DNA of 36,837 nucleotides, from NCBI GenBank assembly GCA_017445385.1, contig JAFSUG010000007.1:1-36837 (forward strand), written 5' to 3'. How positions within the stretch are numbered: the stretch's first letter is position 1; each line of letters opens with the position of its first letter. A model generated the notes under the pieces. That model did not search any database, was not told the origin of the DNA, and saw nothing but the letters and a program-made list of their open reading frames with translations. The position numbers and the translations under genes were made by a program. Shown in pieces: positions 22,204 through 27,897 of this stretch. The stretch comes from Oscillospiraceae bacterium (lineage in GTDB: Bacteria; Bacillota; Clostridia; Oscillospirales; Oscillospiraceae).

Positions 22204-24336
22204 TTATCCTTTGGTTCCCGTAAACGTGCCGGATTCCTGCGGCTCCGAACCGCTGCCATACACATTCTGCGAATCCCATTTTACGGTGATTCCGCCGTTC
22301 CCATCAAAGGTGATCGTGGTGGTTTCGGCGATGTACTGCACGTCGTTCAAGTAGGAGCGTTCCGAATATGTGGCGGTGTTCGTTGCGGGGTCGAAGCTTG
22401 CGCCTTCAATGACGAGCTTATCATCGTAATAATTGTTGTAGAGGGCTTCAACGCCGTCTTCCGCAGCGATCGCTTCGATCTCGGTTGGATTCTTCGACTG
22501 GATCAGATAGTAGCAGCCGTTGTATTCGTAAACGTAGTAGGCGCGGTTGCCCTGCTTTACCTTGCCGCCGTCCCAGTACGCCGTGTACTCATACGTGCCG
22601 TAATAGCAGCCGCTGAAGCCGGTGTCGGCAGGCGCTTCGGCTGGCGTTTCCTCCACAGGCGTTTCTGCGTCCGGTTTGGTCGCCTCTGCGTCGGGTGCTT
22701 CGCTGCTGAGATTCCAGTTGCCGTTTTCATCCTGCTTTCGTACGGAGCCGTCGGGGAGGGTGACCGTCCGCACGCCGTTTTCATCCGTCGAGATCACGAA
22801 CGAGCCGCCGTCCGGCAGGGTGACGCTCGCGTTGTCGCCGTCAACGGTCAGCACGCTGCCGTCCTCCGCCGTGAGATGTGCGCTGATGATGTTGCCGTCG
22901 TTACCCCAGATGACGCTGTCGCCGTCGCCGGTCAGCTCCTTCGGGTTGCCGTCCTTGTCTAATGTAATGCGCTTGCTGTTGCCGAGGTCGAAGATTGCGC
23001 CGTCTTCGCCCATGGTGAGCGAAGCGCCGTTTTCAAACTTGATACTGACAGATCCGTCCTCGTTCTGCACGGTTTCGGCGACCTTCTGCTCAACGCCGTT
23101 TTCCTTGCGCGTGACGTTCAGCCCGTTTTCGTCCAGCGCGGAACGGAAGCCGGTTTTCCCGTCAGCGCTCTCGTAGCTCGTTTCTAACATACCGCCGGCA
23201 AGCTTCTTGTCCGTGTAGACGTTGCCGTCCGGATCCTCGTAGGTCACGCTGATCTGATCGGAATCGTTGTTGTTGACAAGGATTTCAAATCCGCCGCCGC
23301 CCATGGAGGAGATGTCATAGCGCGTGTCTGAAGTATAGCTCGTGCCGCTTTGGCCGTTCGTTTTCTGCTTTTCGGCGATGGTTGCGGCTTCGTCGATTCT
23401 GGAGTTATATGCTGCGTCGGTTGAGAGCTTGCCGGTTTCGCCGTTCACACCCCTGATCGTGAAGCCGTACAGTCCGTCGCCTGTATCGATGGAGGTGCCA
23501 TCCTCGGTGAGCTTGGAGTCGATGCCGTTGTGCCATTCGATATAAGCGCCCTTCGGCCCCGTAATCTTCTGATCGCCGGGCGGGAACTGTCCGTAAACGA
23601 GGTCGACCGATTCGCCGTCCTCAAAGCCGATGGACTGATACGTTCCGTATTCGTCGTATTTGATGACAAGTCCCGTGTCGTTCGTCCAGGTGCTTGTTCC
23701 GTCGGCGTTGTAGGTCACGGTGCTGCCGTCCGTCTGCTTGATGCGGATGCTGTCGTCCTTGCCGACGGTGCCAACGTCGCCGTTTATGAATGCAATCGTT
23801 CGGTTGCCGGATTTATCCTCGGTATAGTGGTTTCCGTTCTGATCCAGACCTTCCCAGGTGCCGTCGGCGTACTTCGTTTCGATGCTGCCGTTCTCGTAGA
23901 CGCGGGTGGTCGAGCCGTTCGCACCGGCAAACTCTTCAAAGCCTCCGGTAAACGTACTTTCCGGGAGGTCGCTCAGATCGTTCCGCTTGTCGCCGAACAC
24001 CAGACTCATCATTTTGGTATTTTGTTCGGAGTCATCCGACATTCTGATCCTGTCCCATTCTTTTACCTCTTCCAGCAGCTTCTGCGCCTGCTCCTTCCGC
24101 GCGGCGATCTCCTCGGGCGTGGGATCGGGGACGTTCAATTCAGGACCGTCGTATGCGGGAAGTCCGTTGACCTCCCAATCCTGCTCCTTTTCCAGTTCAA
24201 ACATTCTGTCCCAGTATTCCTCATCCTTTTCCGGATGGGAGAAGATGGTGGTTACGTACTGCGGCTCTGCAAACGCCGGTATGCACAGTGAGAAGATCAG
24301 CACCAGCGTCAAAAGAATCGTCAAAATTCGTTTCAT
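22204..24336 (-). CDS. Large secreted repeat protein, 710 aa, unknown function
   Basis: A signal peptide (1-23, ending PAFA) directs export. A short helical, acidic region (about 30-105, EEIAARKEQAQKLLEEVKEW) is followed by a long run (about 150-560) of degenerate 10-20 residue units rich in Gly, Asp, Asn, Thr with patterns such as YADGTWEG, NADGTSTW and LPDGGSFV. This is typical of beta-solenoid or YD/MORN-like surface proteins. A Pro/Glu/Ala linker (about 565-590) leads to a Tyr-rich C-terminal domain (about 595-710, CYYGTYEYTAYWDGG). No catalytic motif seen. The start has AAGGAGC upstream and lies 14 bases after the SLH lipoprotein gene, so the two are an operon. Confidence 0.85.
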   Translation of the reverse strand: MKRILTILLTLVLIFSLCIPAFAEPQYVTTIFSHPEKDEEYWDRMFELEKEQDWEVNGLPAYDGPELNVPDPTPEEIAARKEQAQKLLEEVKEWDRIRMSDDSEQNTKMMSLVFGDKRNDLSDLPESTFTGGFEEFAGANGSTTRVYENGSIETKYADGTWEGLDQNGNHYTEDKSGNRTIAFINGDVGTVGKDDSIRIKQTDGSTVTYNADGTSTWTNDTGLVIKYDEYGTYQSIGFEDGESVDLVYGQFPPGDQKITGPKGAYIEWHNGIDSKLTEDGTSIDTGDGLYGFTIRGVNGETGKLSTDAAYNSRIDEAATIAEKQKTNGQSGTSYTSDTRYDISSMGGGGFEILVNNNDSDQISVTYEDPDGNVYTDKKLAGGMLETSYESADGKTGFRSALDENGLNVTRKENGVEQKVAETVQNEDGSVSIKFENGASLTMGEDGAIFDLGNSKRITLDKDGNPKELTGDGDSVIWGNDGNIISAHLTAEDGSVLTVDGDNASVTLPDGGSFVISTDENGVRTVTLPDGSVRKQDENGNWNLSSEAPDAEATKPDAETPVEETPAEAPADTGFSGCYYGTYEYTAYWDGGKVKQGNRAYYVYEYNGCYYLIQSKNPTEIEAIAAEDGVEALYNNYYDDKLVIEGASFDPATNTATYSERSYLNDVQYIAETTTITFDGNGGITVKWDSQNVYGSGSEPQESGTFTGTKG

Positions 24337-24350
24337 TTCGTGCTCCTTTC

Positions 24351-25172
24351 TCAGTTGCCGTAGCAGCGGAACAGGAAGTTGACGTACTGCGCGCGGTTGC
24401 AGGGGTCGTTCGGGCTGAAGGTTTTTGCGTCGTTCAGCGCCACGATGCCCGTTTCATACGCCCAAATCGCCTGCGGCGCAAACCAATCCGTGTCCTGTAC
24501 GTCGCTGTAGGGGGTTGCGGAGCAGGGCTGCGGCGAACCTTCGGCGCGGTAAAGGAAGGTAACGACCTGCGCGCGCGTCACGGGATCTTCTGCGTGGAAC
24601 TGCCCGTCGTCTGATGCACTGAGCAGTCCCTTCTCAAACGCCCAGAGCACCGGCTCGTAGTAGTACGCGCCTTCGGTCACATCCGTCAACGGGCAGTCCT
24701 GCTTCGTGGGCGCAGGCATGCCCTTGGCGCGCCAAAGGAACGTGAGCGTCTGCGCGCGGGTGCAGGGGCTATTCGGTGAGAACGTCTCGCCGGAGACGAT
24801 TCCTTCCTTTGCAGCCCACTTGACTGCGTCGTAGAACCAGTCGCTCTCCTGCACGTCCGTAAAGGTCAAGGCGTTGGGCAGGGGAGCCTTATTCATCCTT
24901 GCAACGGCACGAAGCAGGTCAAAATCCGAATCCCGATCTGCCTGCTTGATTGCCTCTTCTTGCGCCTCGGCTTTCACGGCGTTTGGAAGCGTTTCCAGCG
25001 CGGCTGCCGCGGCTGCGTCGTATCCCGCCTCGGCAAGACGTCTGGCGTAGTCCGCGATCGCGCTCGCGCCGCCGGTTACCTCGGCGTTCTGCTTGCTTGC
25101 TCCGCAGGCACAAAGCCCGAAGAGCAAGACGGCGGTAAGGAGTATTGCAAGTGCTTTTGAGGTGTGTTTCAT
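24351..25172 (-). CDS. Lipoprotein with three S-layer-homology domains
   Basis: 273 residues. The N-terminus has a lipoprotein signal (hydrophobic 8-20, then the lipobox LCAC with Cys23). A short helical region (about 35-85) is followed by three SLH domains (about 95-150, 155-210, 215-273). Each has the usual pattern: FTDVQESDWFYDAVKWA, then TRAQTLTFLWRAKG; DPVTRAQVVTFLYRAEG; and DPCNRAQYVNFLFRCYG. A membrane lipid anchor plus wall-polymer-binding SLH domains would tie membrane and wall together. GGAGG lies upstream of the ATG. It is the promoter-proximal gene of a two-gene surface cassette with the repeat protein. Confidence 0.92.
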   Translation of the reverse strand: MKHTSKALAILLTAVLLFGLCACGASKQNAEVTGGASAIADYARRLAEAGYDAAAAAALETLPNAVKAEAQEEAIKQADRDSDFDLLRAVARMNKAPLPNALTFTDVQESDWFYDAVKWAAKEGIVSGETFSPNSPCTRAQTLTFLWRAKGMPAPTKQDCPLTDVTEGAYYYEPVLWAFEKGLLSASDDGQFHAEDPVTRAQVVTFLYRAEGSPQPCSATPYSDVQDTDWFAPQAIWAYETGIVALNDAKTFSPNDPCNRAQYVNFLFRCYGN

Positions 25173-25215
25173 GTTGCGCGCCTCCTTGTGATTTGGGGTG
25201 AAGTATTATAAAACA

Positions 25216-25244
25216 AGTATAGTATGAAACGGGGCAGATTGCAA
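25216..25244 (-). promoter_or_regulatory. Promoter of the surface-protein cassette
   Basis: On the minus strand TTGCAA (25244-25239), a 17-base spacer and TATACT (25221-25216), about 44 bases before the start of the SLH lipoprotein. A second TATAAT lies at about 25206-25211 without a good -35. Confidence 0.75.
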
Positions 25245-25266
25245 GGAGCGTAATATTTGAAATTGT

Positions 25267-25346
25267 TTGCAGCGCAGCTGCAACACCGTTGCGCGTAGCG
25301 CACATCGTTTCTGCGCAGCAGAACATCTTTTGCCGAAGGCAACATC
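25267..25346 (+). repeat. Tandem array of four mini-hairpins with GNA triloops
   Basis: Four short perfect stem-loops follow each other at about 20-base intervals: 25267-25283 (TTGCAGC-GCA-GCTGCAA), 25290-25302 (TGCGC-GTA-GCGCA), 25309-25323 (TTCTGC-GCA-GCAGAA) and 25330-25342 (TTGCC-GAA-GGCAA). They are joined by near-identical linkers CACCG, CATCG, CATCT and CATCG. Stem sequences differ while pairing, loop type (G-N-A) and linker are kept. It directly precedes the etfA remnant. Confidence 0.85.
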
Positions 25347-25351
25347 GTTTT

Positions 25352-25528
25352 GTGTCCGTCGGCGTTTCCGGCGCGATTCAGCACCTTGCCGGTATCGGCG
25401 GCGCGCAGACGGTCGTAGCGGTCAATACCGATCCCGATGCGCCGATCTTCGGCGTTGCGGATTATGCGATTGTTGGCGACTGCATCGAGTTTATGCAGGA
25501 AATGATCGCATAACTGGAAGCAAAATAA
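25352..25528 (+). pseudogene. 3' remnant of a second etfA
   Basis: This stretch encodes the last 54 or so residues of EtfA ([16 protein letters not shown] through FMQEMIA) and aligns with 21972-22148. Nucleotide differences are mostly at third codon positions with a single Ser-to-Ala change before a nonsense TAA at 25511-25513. After it the frame continues LEAK and then the normal stop, like the intact gene's end. The pattern says it came from a functional paralogue rather than a fresh copy. Nothing upstream of the hairpin array resembles the rest of etfA. Confidence 0.88.
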
Positions 25529-25533
25529 AAACT

Positions 25534-25569
25534 AAAAAATCGGCAATCGTAAGGATTGCCGATTTTTTT
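25534..25569 (+). terminator. Terminator of the lost etfA paralogue
   Basis: Stem ATCGGCAATC / GATTGCCGAT with a 5-base loop, flanked by AAAAA before and TTTTTTT after; works in both directions in principle. Confidence 0.9.
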
Positions 25570-25570
25570 C

Positions 25571-25599
25571 TTGACTTTTGCGCAAACTTCCGATATACT
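25571..25599 (+). promoter_or_regulatory. Promoter of DUF2325-DUF3793-flavodoxin operon
   Basis: TTGACT (25571-25576), a 17-base spacer and TATACT (25594-25599); the predicted transcription start falls on the edge of the first palindrome. Confidence 0.88.
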
Positions 25600-25605
25600 C
25601 GTTGT

Positions 25606-25623
25606 TGTTAGCGGAGGCTAACA
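25606..25623 (+). promoter_or_regulatory. Operator-like palindrome 1
   Basis: TGTTAGC-N4-GCTAACA, centred about 15 bases after the -10 box, at or just after the transcription start. It shares its core with palindrome 2. Confidence 0.75.
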
Positions 25624-25636
25624 TATATTTTTTACT

Positions 25637-25660
25637 TTATGTTAGCGCGTGCTAACATAA
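25637..25660 (+). promoter_or_regulatory. Operator-like palindrome 2
   Basis: TTATGTTAGC-N4-GCTAACATAA, perfect over 10-base arms, in the untranslated leader 36 bases before the start codon. The same GTTAGC-N4-GCTAAC core occurs in palindrome 1, 34 bases upstream centre to centre; the style resembles DtxR-type metalloregulator sites. Confidence 0.75.
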
Positions 25661-25695
25661 AGTGTGGGCATACTGTATTGAAAGGAGTTTTCGCC

Positions 25696-25986
25696 ATGAG
25701 CGTTTTAATTGTTGGCGGCAATGAATGTATGGAGCGGCAGTATGCCGATCTCTGCAAGCAGTACCGCTGTAAAGCAAAGGTTGTAACAAAGTCGTCCGGC
25801 GCGGTAAACGTTGGCTCTCCTGATCTTGTCGTTCTGTTTACGGCAACGATGTCGCATAAGATGCTGCGCTCGGTGCTGTCCGAAACGAAAGGGAAGAACG
25901 TGCAGATCGAGCGCTGCCATAGCAGCTCGATGTCGGCGCTTCGCTCGATTCTGCAAACGCGCGTCGGAGCGGTCGGCAATGTCTGA
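25696..25986 (+). CDS. DUF2325 domain protein
   Basis: The 96-residue protein begins MSVLIVGGNECMERQY, the DUF2325 pattern of a short Rossmann-like strand and loop, followed by CKAKVVTKSSG and a DLVVLFTATMSHKML segment. Biochemical function is not established for the family. In Clostridia it is commonly found next to DUF3793 and flavodoxin genes in clusters thought to respond to iron supply, as here. The ATG at 25696 has AAAGGAG upstream. It overlaps the following gene by eight bases, showing translational coupling. Confidence 0.88.
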   Translation: MSVLIVGGNECMERQYADLCKQYRCKAKVVTKSSGAVNVGSPDLVVLFTATMSHKMLRSVLSETKGKNVQIERCHSSSMSALRSILQTRVGAVGNV

Positions 25987-26533
25987 GCGGCTGCTGATTA
26001 CGCATTGCGCGCCAACGCTTGCAGGGCTTAAAACGGCAAATCTGTACGCCTGCCCGGTTTCCGATCCGAAAGCGCACCGCAAAGAGCTTTTCGAATGGAA
26101 TCATAAATTCGCAAAGAAAGGCGTTTTATTGCTGCCGCTTTGCTATCGGGAAAATCGTGCGCTTGTCTTTCTTTACCGACCGGATCGGCTGCGGAACGAT
26201 TTGCGCCATCCGCTGGCAAGACGGATGCTTGCGGCGAGAAAGTACCCTGTTGAAAGCGTAAACGGCTGCGTATATGAGCTTTCACGCCGCCTTGCGTGGG
26301 GAGATTCTTTTCCGCATGAAATCGGACTTTTCCTCGGTTATCCGCCGGAGGACGTAGAGGGCTTTATCAGGTGCAATGCAAGCGGCGAAAAATGCTGCGG
26401 CGCATGGAAAGTCTATGGCGATGAAGATGCGGCAAAACGCGCTTTTGATCAGTATCAAAAATGCACACGCGCATATTTGCGCGCATATGAAAAGCATCAA
26501 TCTGTTGATCGGCTCATTGTGAGCGGTTCATAA
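25979..26533 (+). CDS. DUF3793 family protein
   Basis: 184 residues, soluble. Recognisable DUF3793 landmarks: the opening ITHCAPTLAGLKTANLY, the central LPLCYRENRALVFLYRP, and the C-terminal FPHEIGLFLGYPPEDVEGF block with a nearby Cys-Cys pair (GEKCCGAWKVYGD). The molecular function is unknown; the family is regularly adjacent to flavodoxins. The ATG at 25979 lies inside the end of the DUF2325 gene with GGAG upstream. A flavodoxin gene follows 22 bases later. Confidence 0.9.
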   Translation: MSERLLITHCAPTLAGLKTANLYACPVSDPKAHRKELFEWNHKFAKKGVLLLPLCYRENRALVFLYRPDRLRNDLRHPLARRMLAARKYPVESVNGCVYELSRRLAWGDSFPHEIGLFLGYPPEDVEGFIRCNASGEKCCGAWKVYGDEDAAKRAFDQYQKCTRAYLRAYEKHQSVDRLIVSGS

Positions 26534-26555
26534 AAACTTGGAAAGGAAGAAAATA

Positions 26556-26966
26556 ATGAGTAAAATTGCTGTTGTCTATTGGAGCGGAACGGGCAATACG
26601 GAAGCTATGGCGCAGTCCGTTGCGAAAGGCGTCGGAAGCGATGTTGACCTCTTTACGGCAGGCGAGTTTGACTGCGCGGTCGATCAGTACGACGCGATCG
26701 CATTCGGCTGCCCCTCGATGGGCTCGGAGGAGCTGGAGGAAGGCGAATTCGCGCCGATGTTCGATCGCTGCCTGCCGAATCTCGCTGGGAAGAGAATCGC
26801 GCTTTTCGGCTCTTACGGCTGGGGAGACGGCGAATGGATGCGCAACTGGGCGGAAACGTGTAAACAGGCAGGCGCGGAATTGACCTGCGAGCCGGTGATC
26901 TGCAACGATGCGCCGGACGATGCGGCAAAAGCCGCCTGCGAAAACCTCGGCAAATCGCTGAACTAA
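26556..26966 (+). CDS. Short-chain flavodoxin
   Basis: This 136-residue FMN electron carrier shows the phosphate-binding loop SGTGNTEAMA (about 9-18), the first isoalloxazine loop around FGCPSMGSEELEE (54-66) and the second around SYGWGDGEWM (88-97). Length fits clostridial flavodoxins. In anaerobes flavodoxin replaces ferredoxin when iron is scarce, which suits the metalloregulator-like palindromes at the operon's promoter. AAGGAAG precedes the ATG at 26556. It is the last gene of the operon before a bidirectional terminator. Confidence 0.95.
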   Translation: MSKIAVVYWSGTGNTEAMAQSVAKGVGSDVDLFTAGEFDCAVDQYDAIAFGCPSMGSEELEEGEFAPMFDRCLPNLAGKRIALFGSYGWGDGEWMRNWAETCKQAGAELTCEPVICNDAPDDAAKAACENLGKSLN

Positions 26967-26967
26967 A

Positions 26968-27002
26968 TAAAAAAGGACTTGCAAAAGCAAGTCCTTTTTT
27001 AT
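26968..27002 (+). terminator. Bidirectional terminator between flavodoxin and tRNA-Pro element
   Basis: AAAAAAGGACTTGC / GCAAGTCCTTTTTT with a 4-base loop gives A/T tails on both sides, so it can end the flavodoxin message and minus-strand read-through from tRNA-Pro. Confidence 0.92.
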
Positions 27003-27010
27003 GGTCGGAG

Positions 27011-27098
27011 TGGCGGGACTTCTTTTCTGCGGAAAAGCCAACGGCGGTTGCGGCGTGCCACCGGCACACCGCCAAGAGCCGCCTTTCAAGTCCCGCCA
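27011..27098 (-). repeat. Structured element downstream of tRNA-Pro
   Basis: Read on the minus strand: an outer stem TGGCGGGACTT / AAGTCCCGCCA whose arms copy the T-arm/acceptor end of the neighbouring tRNA-Pro (inverted and direct). Inside are a long hairpin (GGCGG / CCGCC around GCGGTGTGCC-GGT-GGCACGCCGC) and a small hairpin CTTTTC-CGCA-GAAAAG. The direct copy continues into a 17-base duplicate of the tRNA 3' end (27001-27017 versus 27146-27162). The core aligns with 30616-30681. Confidence 0.85.
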
Positions 27099-27110
27099 CA
27101 GTTTGAATGA

Positions 27111-27148
27111 CATAAAAAAAGAGCGCCAAATGGCGTTCTTTTTTTATG
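27111..27148 (-). terminator. Terminator of tRNA-Pro
   Basis: On the minus strand CATAAAAAAAGA..CGCCA / TGGCG..TCTTTTTTTATG, directly after the CCA end of the tRNA. Confidence 0.9.
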
Positions 27149-27223
27149 GTCGGAGTGGCGGGCCTTGAACCCGCGGCCGCGTGGTCCCGAACCAAGCGCG
27201 ATACCAAACTTCGCCACACCCCG
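27147..27223 (-). tRNA. tRNA-Pro (anticodon CGG)
   Basis: A 77-base cloverleaf with encoded CCA: acceptor CGGGGTG / CACTCCG (one G-T pair), D-arm GCGA / TCGC, anticodon loop TTCGGGA giving CGG, 5-base variable loop, T-arm GCGGG-TTCAAGG-CCCGC. The anticodon stem CTTGG / CCACG has one mismatch (T28-C42), where CCAAG would be usual. It reads the codon CCG. Confidence 0.95.
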
Positions 27224-27234
27224 ACGGCTTGATT

Positions 27235-27263
27235 ATTATATGTGACTGATTCGAGAATGTCAA
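27235..27263 (-). promoter_or_regulatory. Consensus promoter of tRNA-Pro
   Basis: On the minus strand TTGACA (27263-27258), a 17-base spacer and TATAAT (27240-27235), 12 bases before the mature tRNA. Confidence 0.93.
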
Positions 27264-27304
27264 GCATAAACATGGAAAGAATCTGAAAAAAGAATGGATC
27301 GGTT

Positions 27305-27871
27305 ATGAATCTGCTTGGCGTATCGTTCTCGGTTTCTCCGATGCTTGTACTGTTTGCGGCAATCGCCGTCTACATCGGCTATGGAAAAATCTGTCTGCTG
27401 ACGATCCTTGCCGCATTCTTGCATGAATGCGGTCATTTGCTCGCGCTTTTTGCGCTCGGCGTTCGCATTTCTTCCGTGCGCATCGGCGCGTTCGGCGCGG
27501 AGATCAATATCGCGCCGTGCGGCAGGCGAGAGGAGCTTCTCTCCGCGGCAGCAGGACCTGCGTGTAATCTTCTTTGCGCCGCCGTGTTCTGGCGGCCGTT
27601 TCATCTGTTTGCCGTGCTGCATTTATTGCTTGCGGCGTATAATATGCTTCCTGTTGATCCGCTCGATGGCGGCAGAATCCTGCGCGTGCTGTTTGGGCGG
27701 CGGATCGCATACGCGGTCGGTTTTACCTTCTGCGGCGCGATTGTTGTTCTATCATTCCATCATGCGCTGCAAAGCAGCGACTGGCTGCTGTTTGGCGCGG
27801 TATGTCTTCTCTTTTTGCGCTTAATTTTGCAAAGCGGTCGTTGCTTTTTCGGCGCATCTGGGATAAAATGA
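27305..27871 (+). CDS. M50 family intramembrane metalloprotease (SpoIVFB-like)
   Basis: 188 residues, almost entirely membrane-embedded. The zinc motif HECGH is at residues 40-44, inside the second hydrophobic segment, and the third ligand region NMLPVDPLDGGRI follows at about 115-127; together these define site-2 proteases. Size and the absence of PDZ or CBS domains fit SpoIVFB, which in spore formers cleaves pro-sigma-K, but no partner gene is next to it, so the substrate is uncertain. The start has only a weak RBS. It lies 26 bases before the radical SAM gene, suggesting cotranscription. Confidence 0.88.
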   Translation: MNLLGVSFSVSPMLVLFAAIAVYIGYGKICLLTILAAFLHECGHLLALFALGVRISSVRIGAFGAEINIAPCGRREELLSAAAGPACNLLCAAVFWRPFHLFAVLHLLLAAYNMLPVDPLDGGRILRVLFGRRIAYAVGFTFCGAIVVLSFHHALQSSDWLLFGAVCLLFLRLILQSGRCFFGASGIK

Positions 27872-27897
27872 ACCTACCAAAGAAAGGCGCGAGAGAT

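Noticed and set aside
21354-22265. 303-residue minus-strand frame opposite etfA
   Set aside because: Shadow of etfA; it would also read through the terminator hairpin at 22160-22195.
23530-24291. 253-residue plus-strand frame opposite the large repeat protein
   Set aside because: The minus-strand frame has a signal peptide, RBS and promoter; the plus frame has none.
25267-25346. CRISPR array
   Set aside because: Units are self-complementary hairpins about 20 bases apart with no constant repeat or spacer of 30 or more bases and no cas genes.
25606-25660. Riboswitch in the DUF2325 leader
   Set aside because: Two simple palindromes with a common core fit protein operators better; no known aptamer motif seen.
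26514-27273. Minus-strand frames across tRNA-Pro and flavodoxin
   Set aside because: They run through the tRNA, two terminators and the structured element; not coding.
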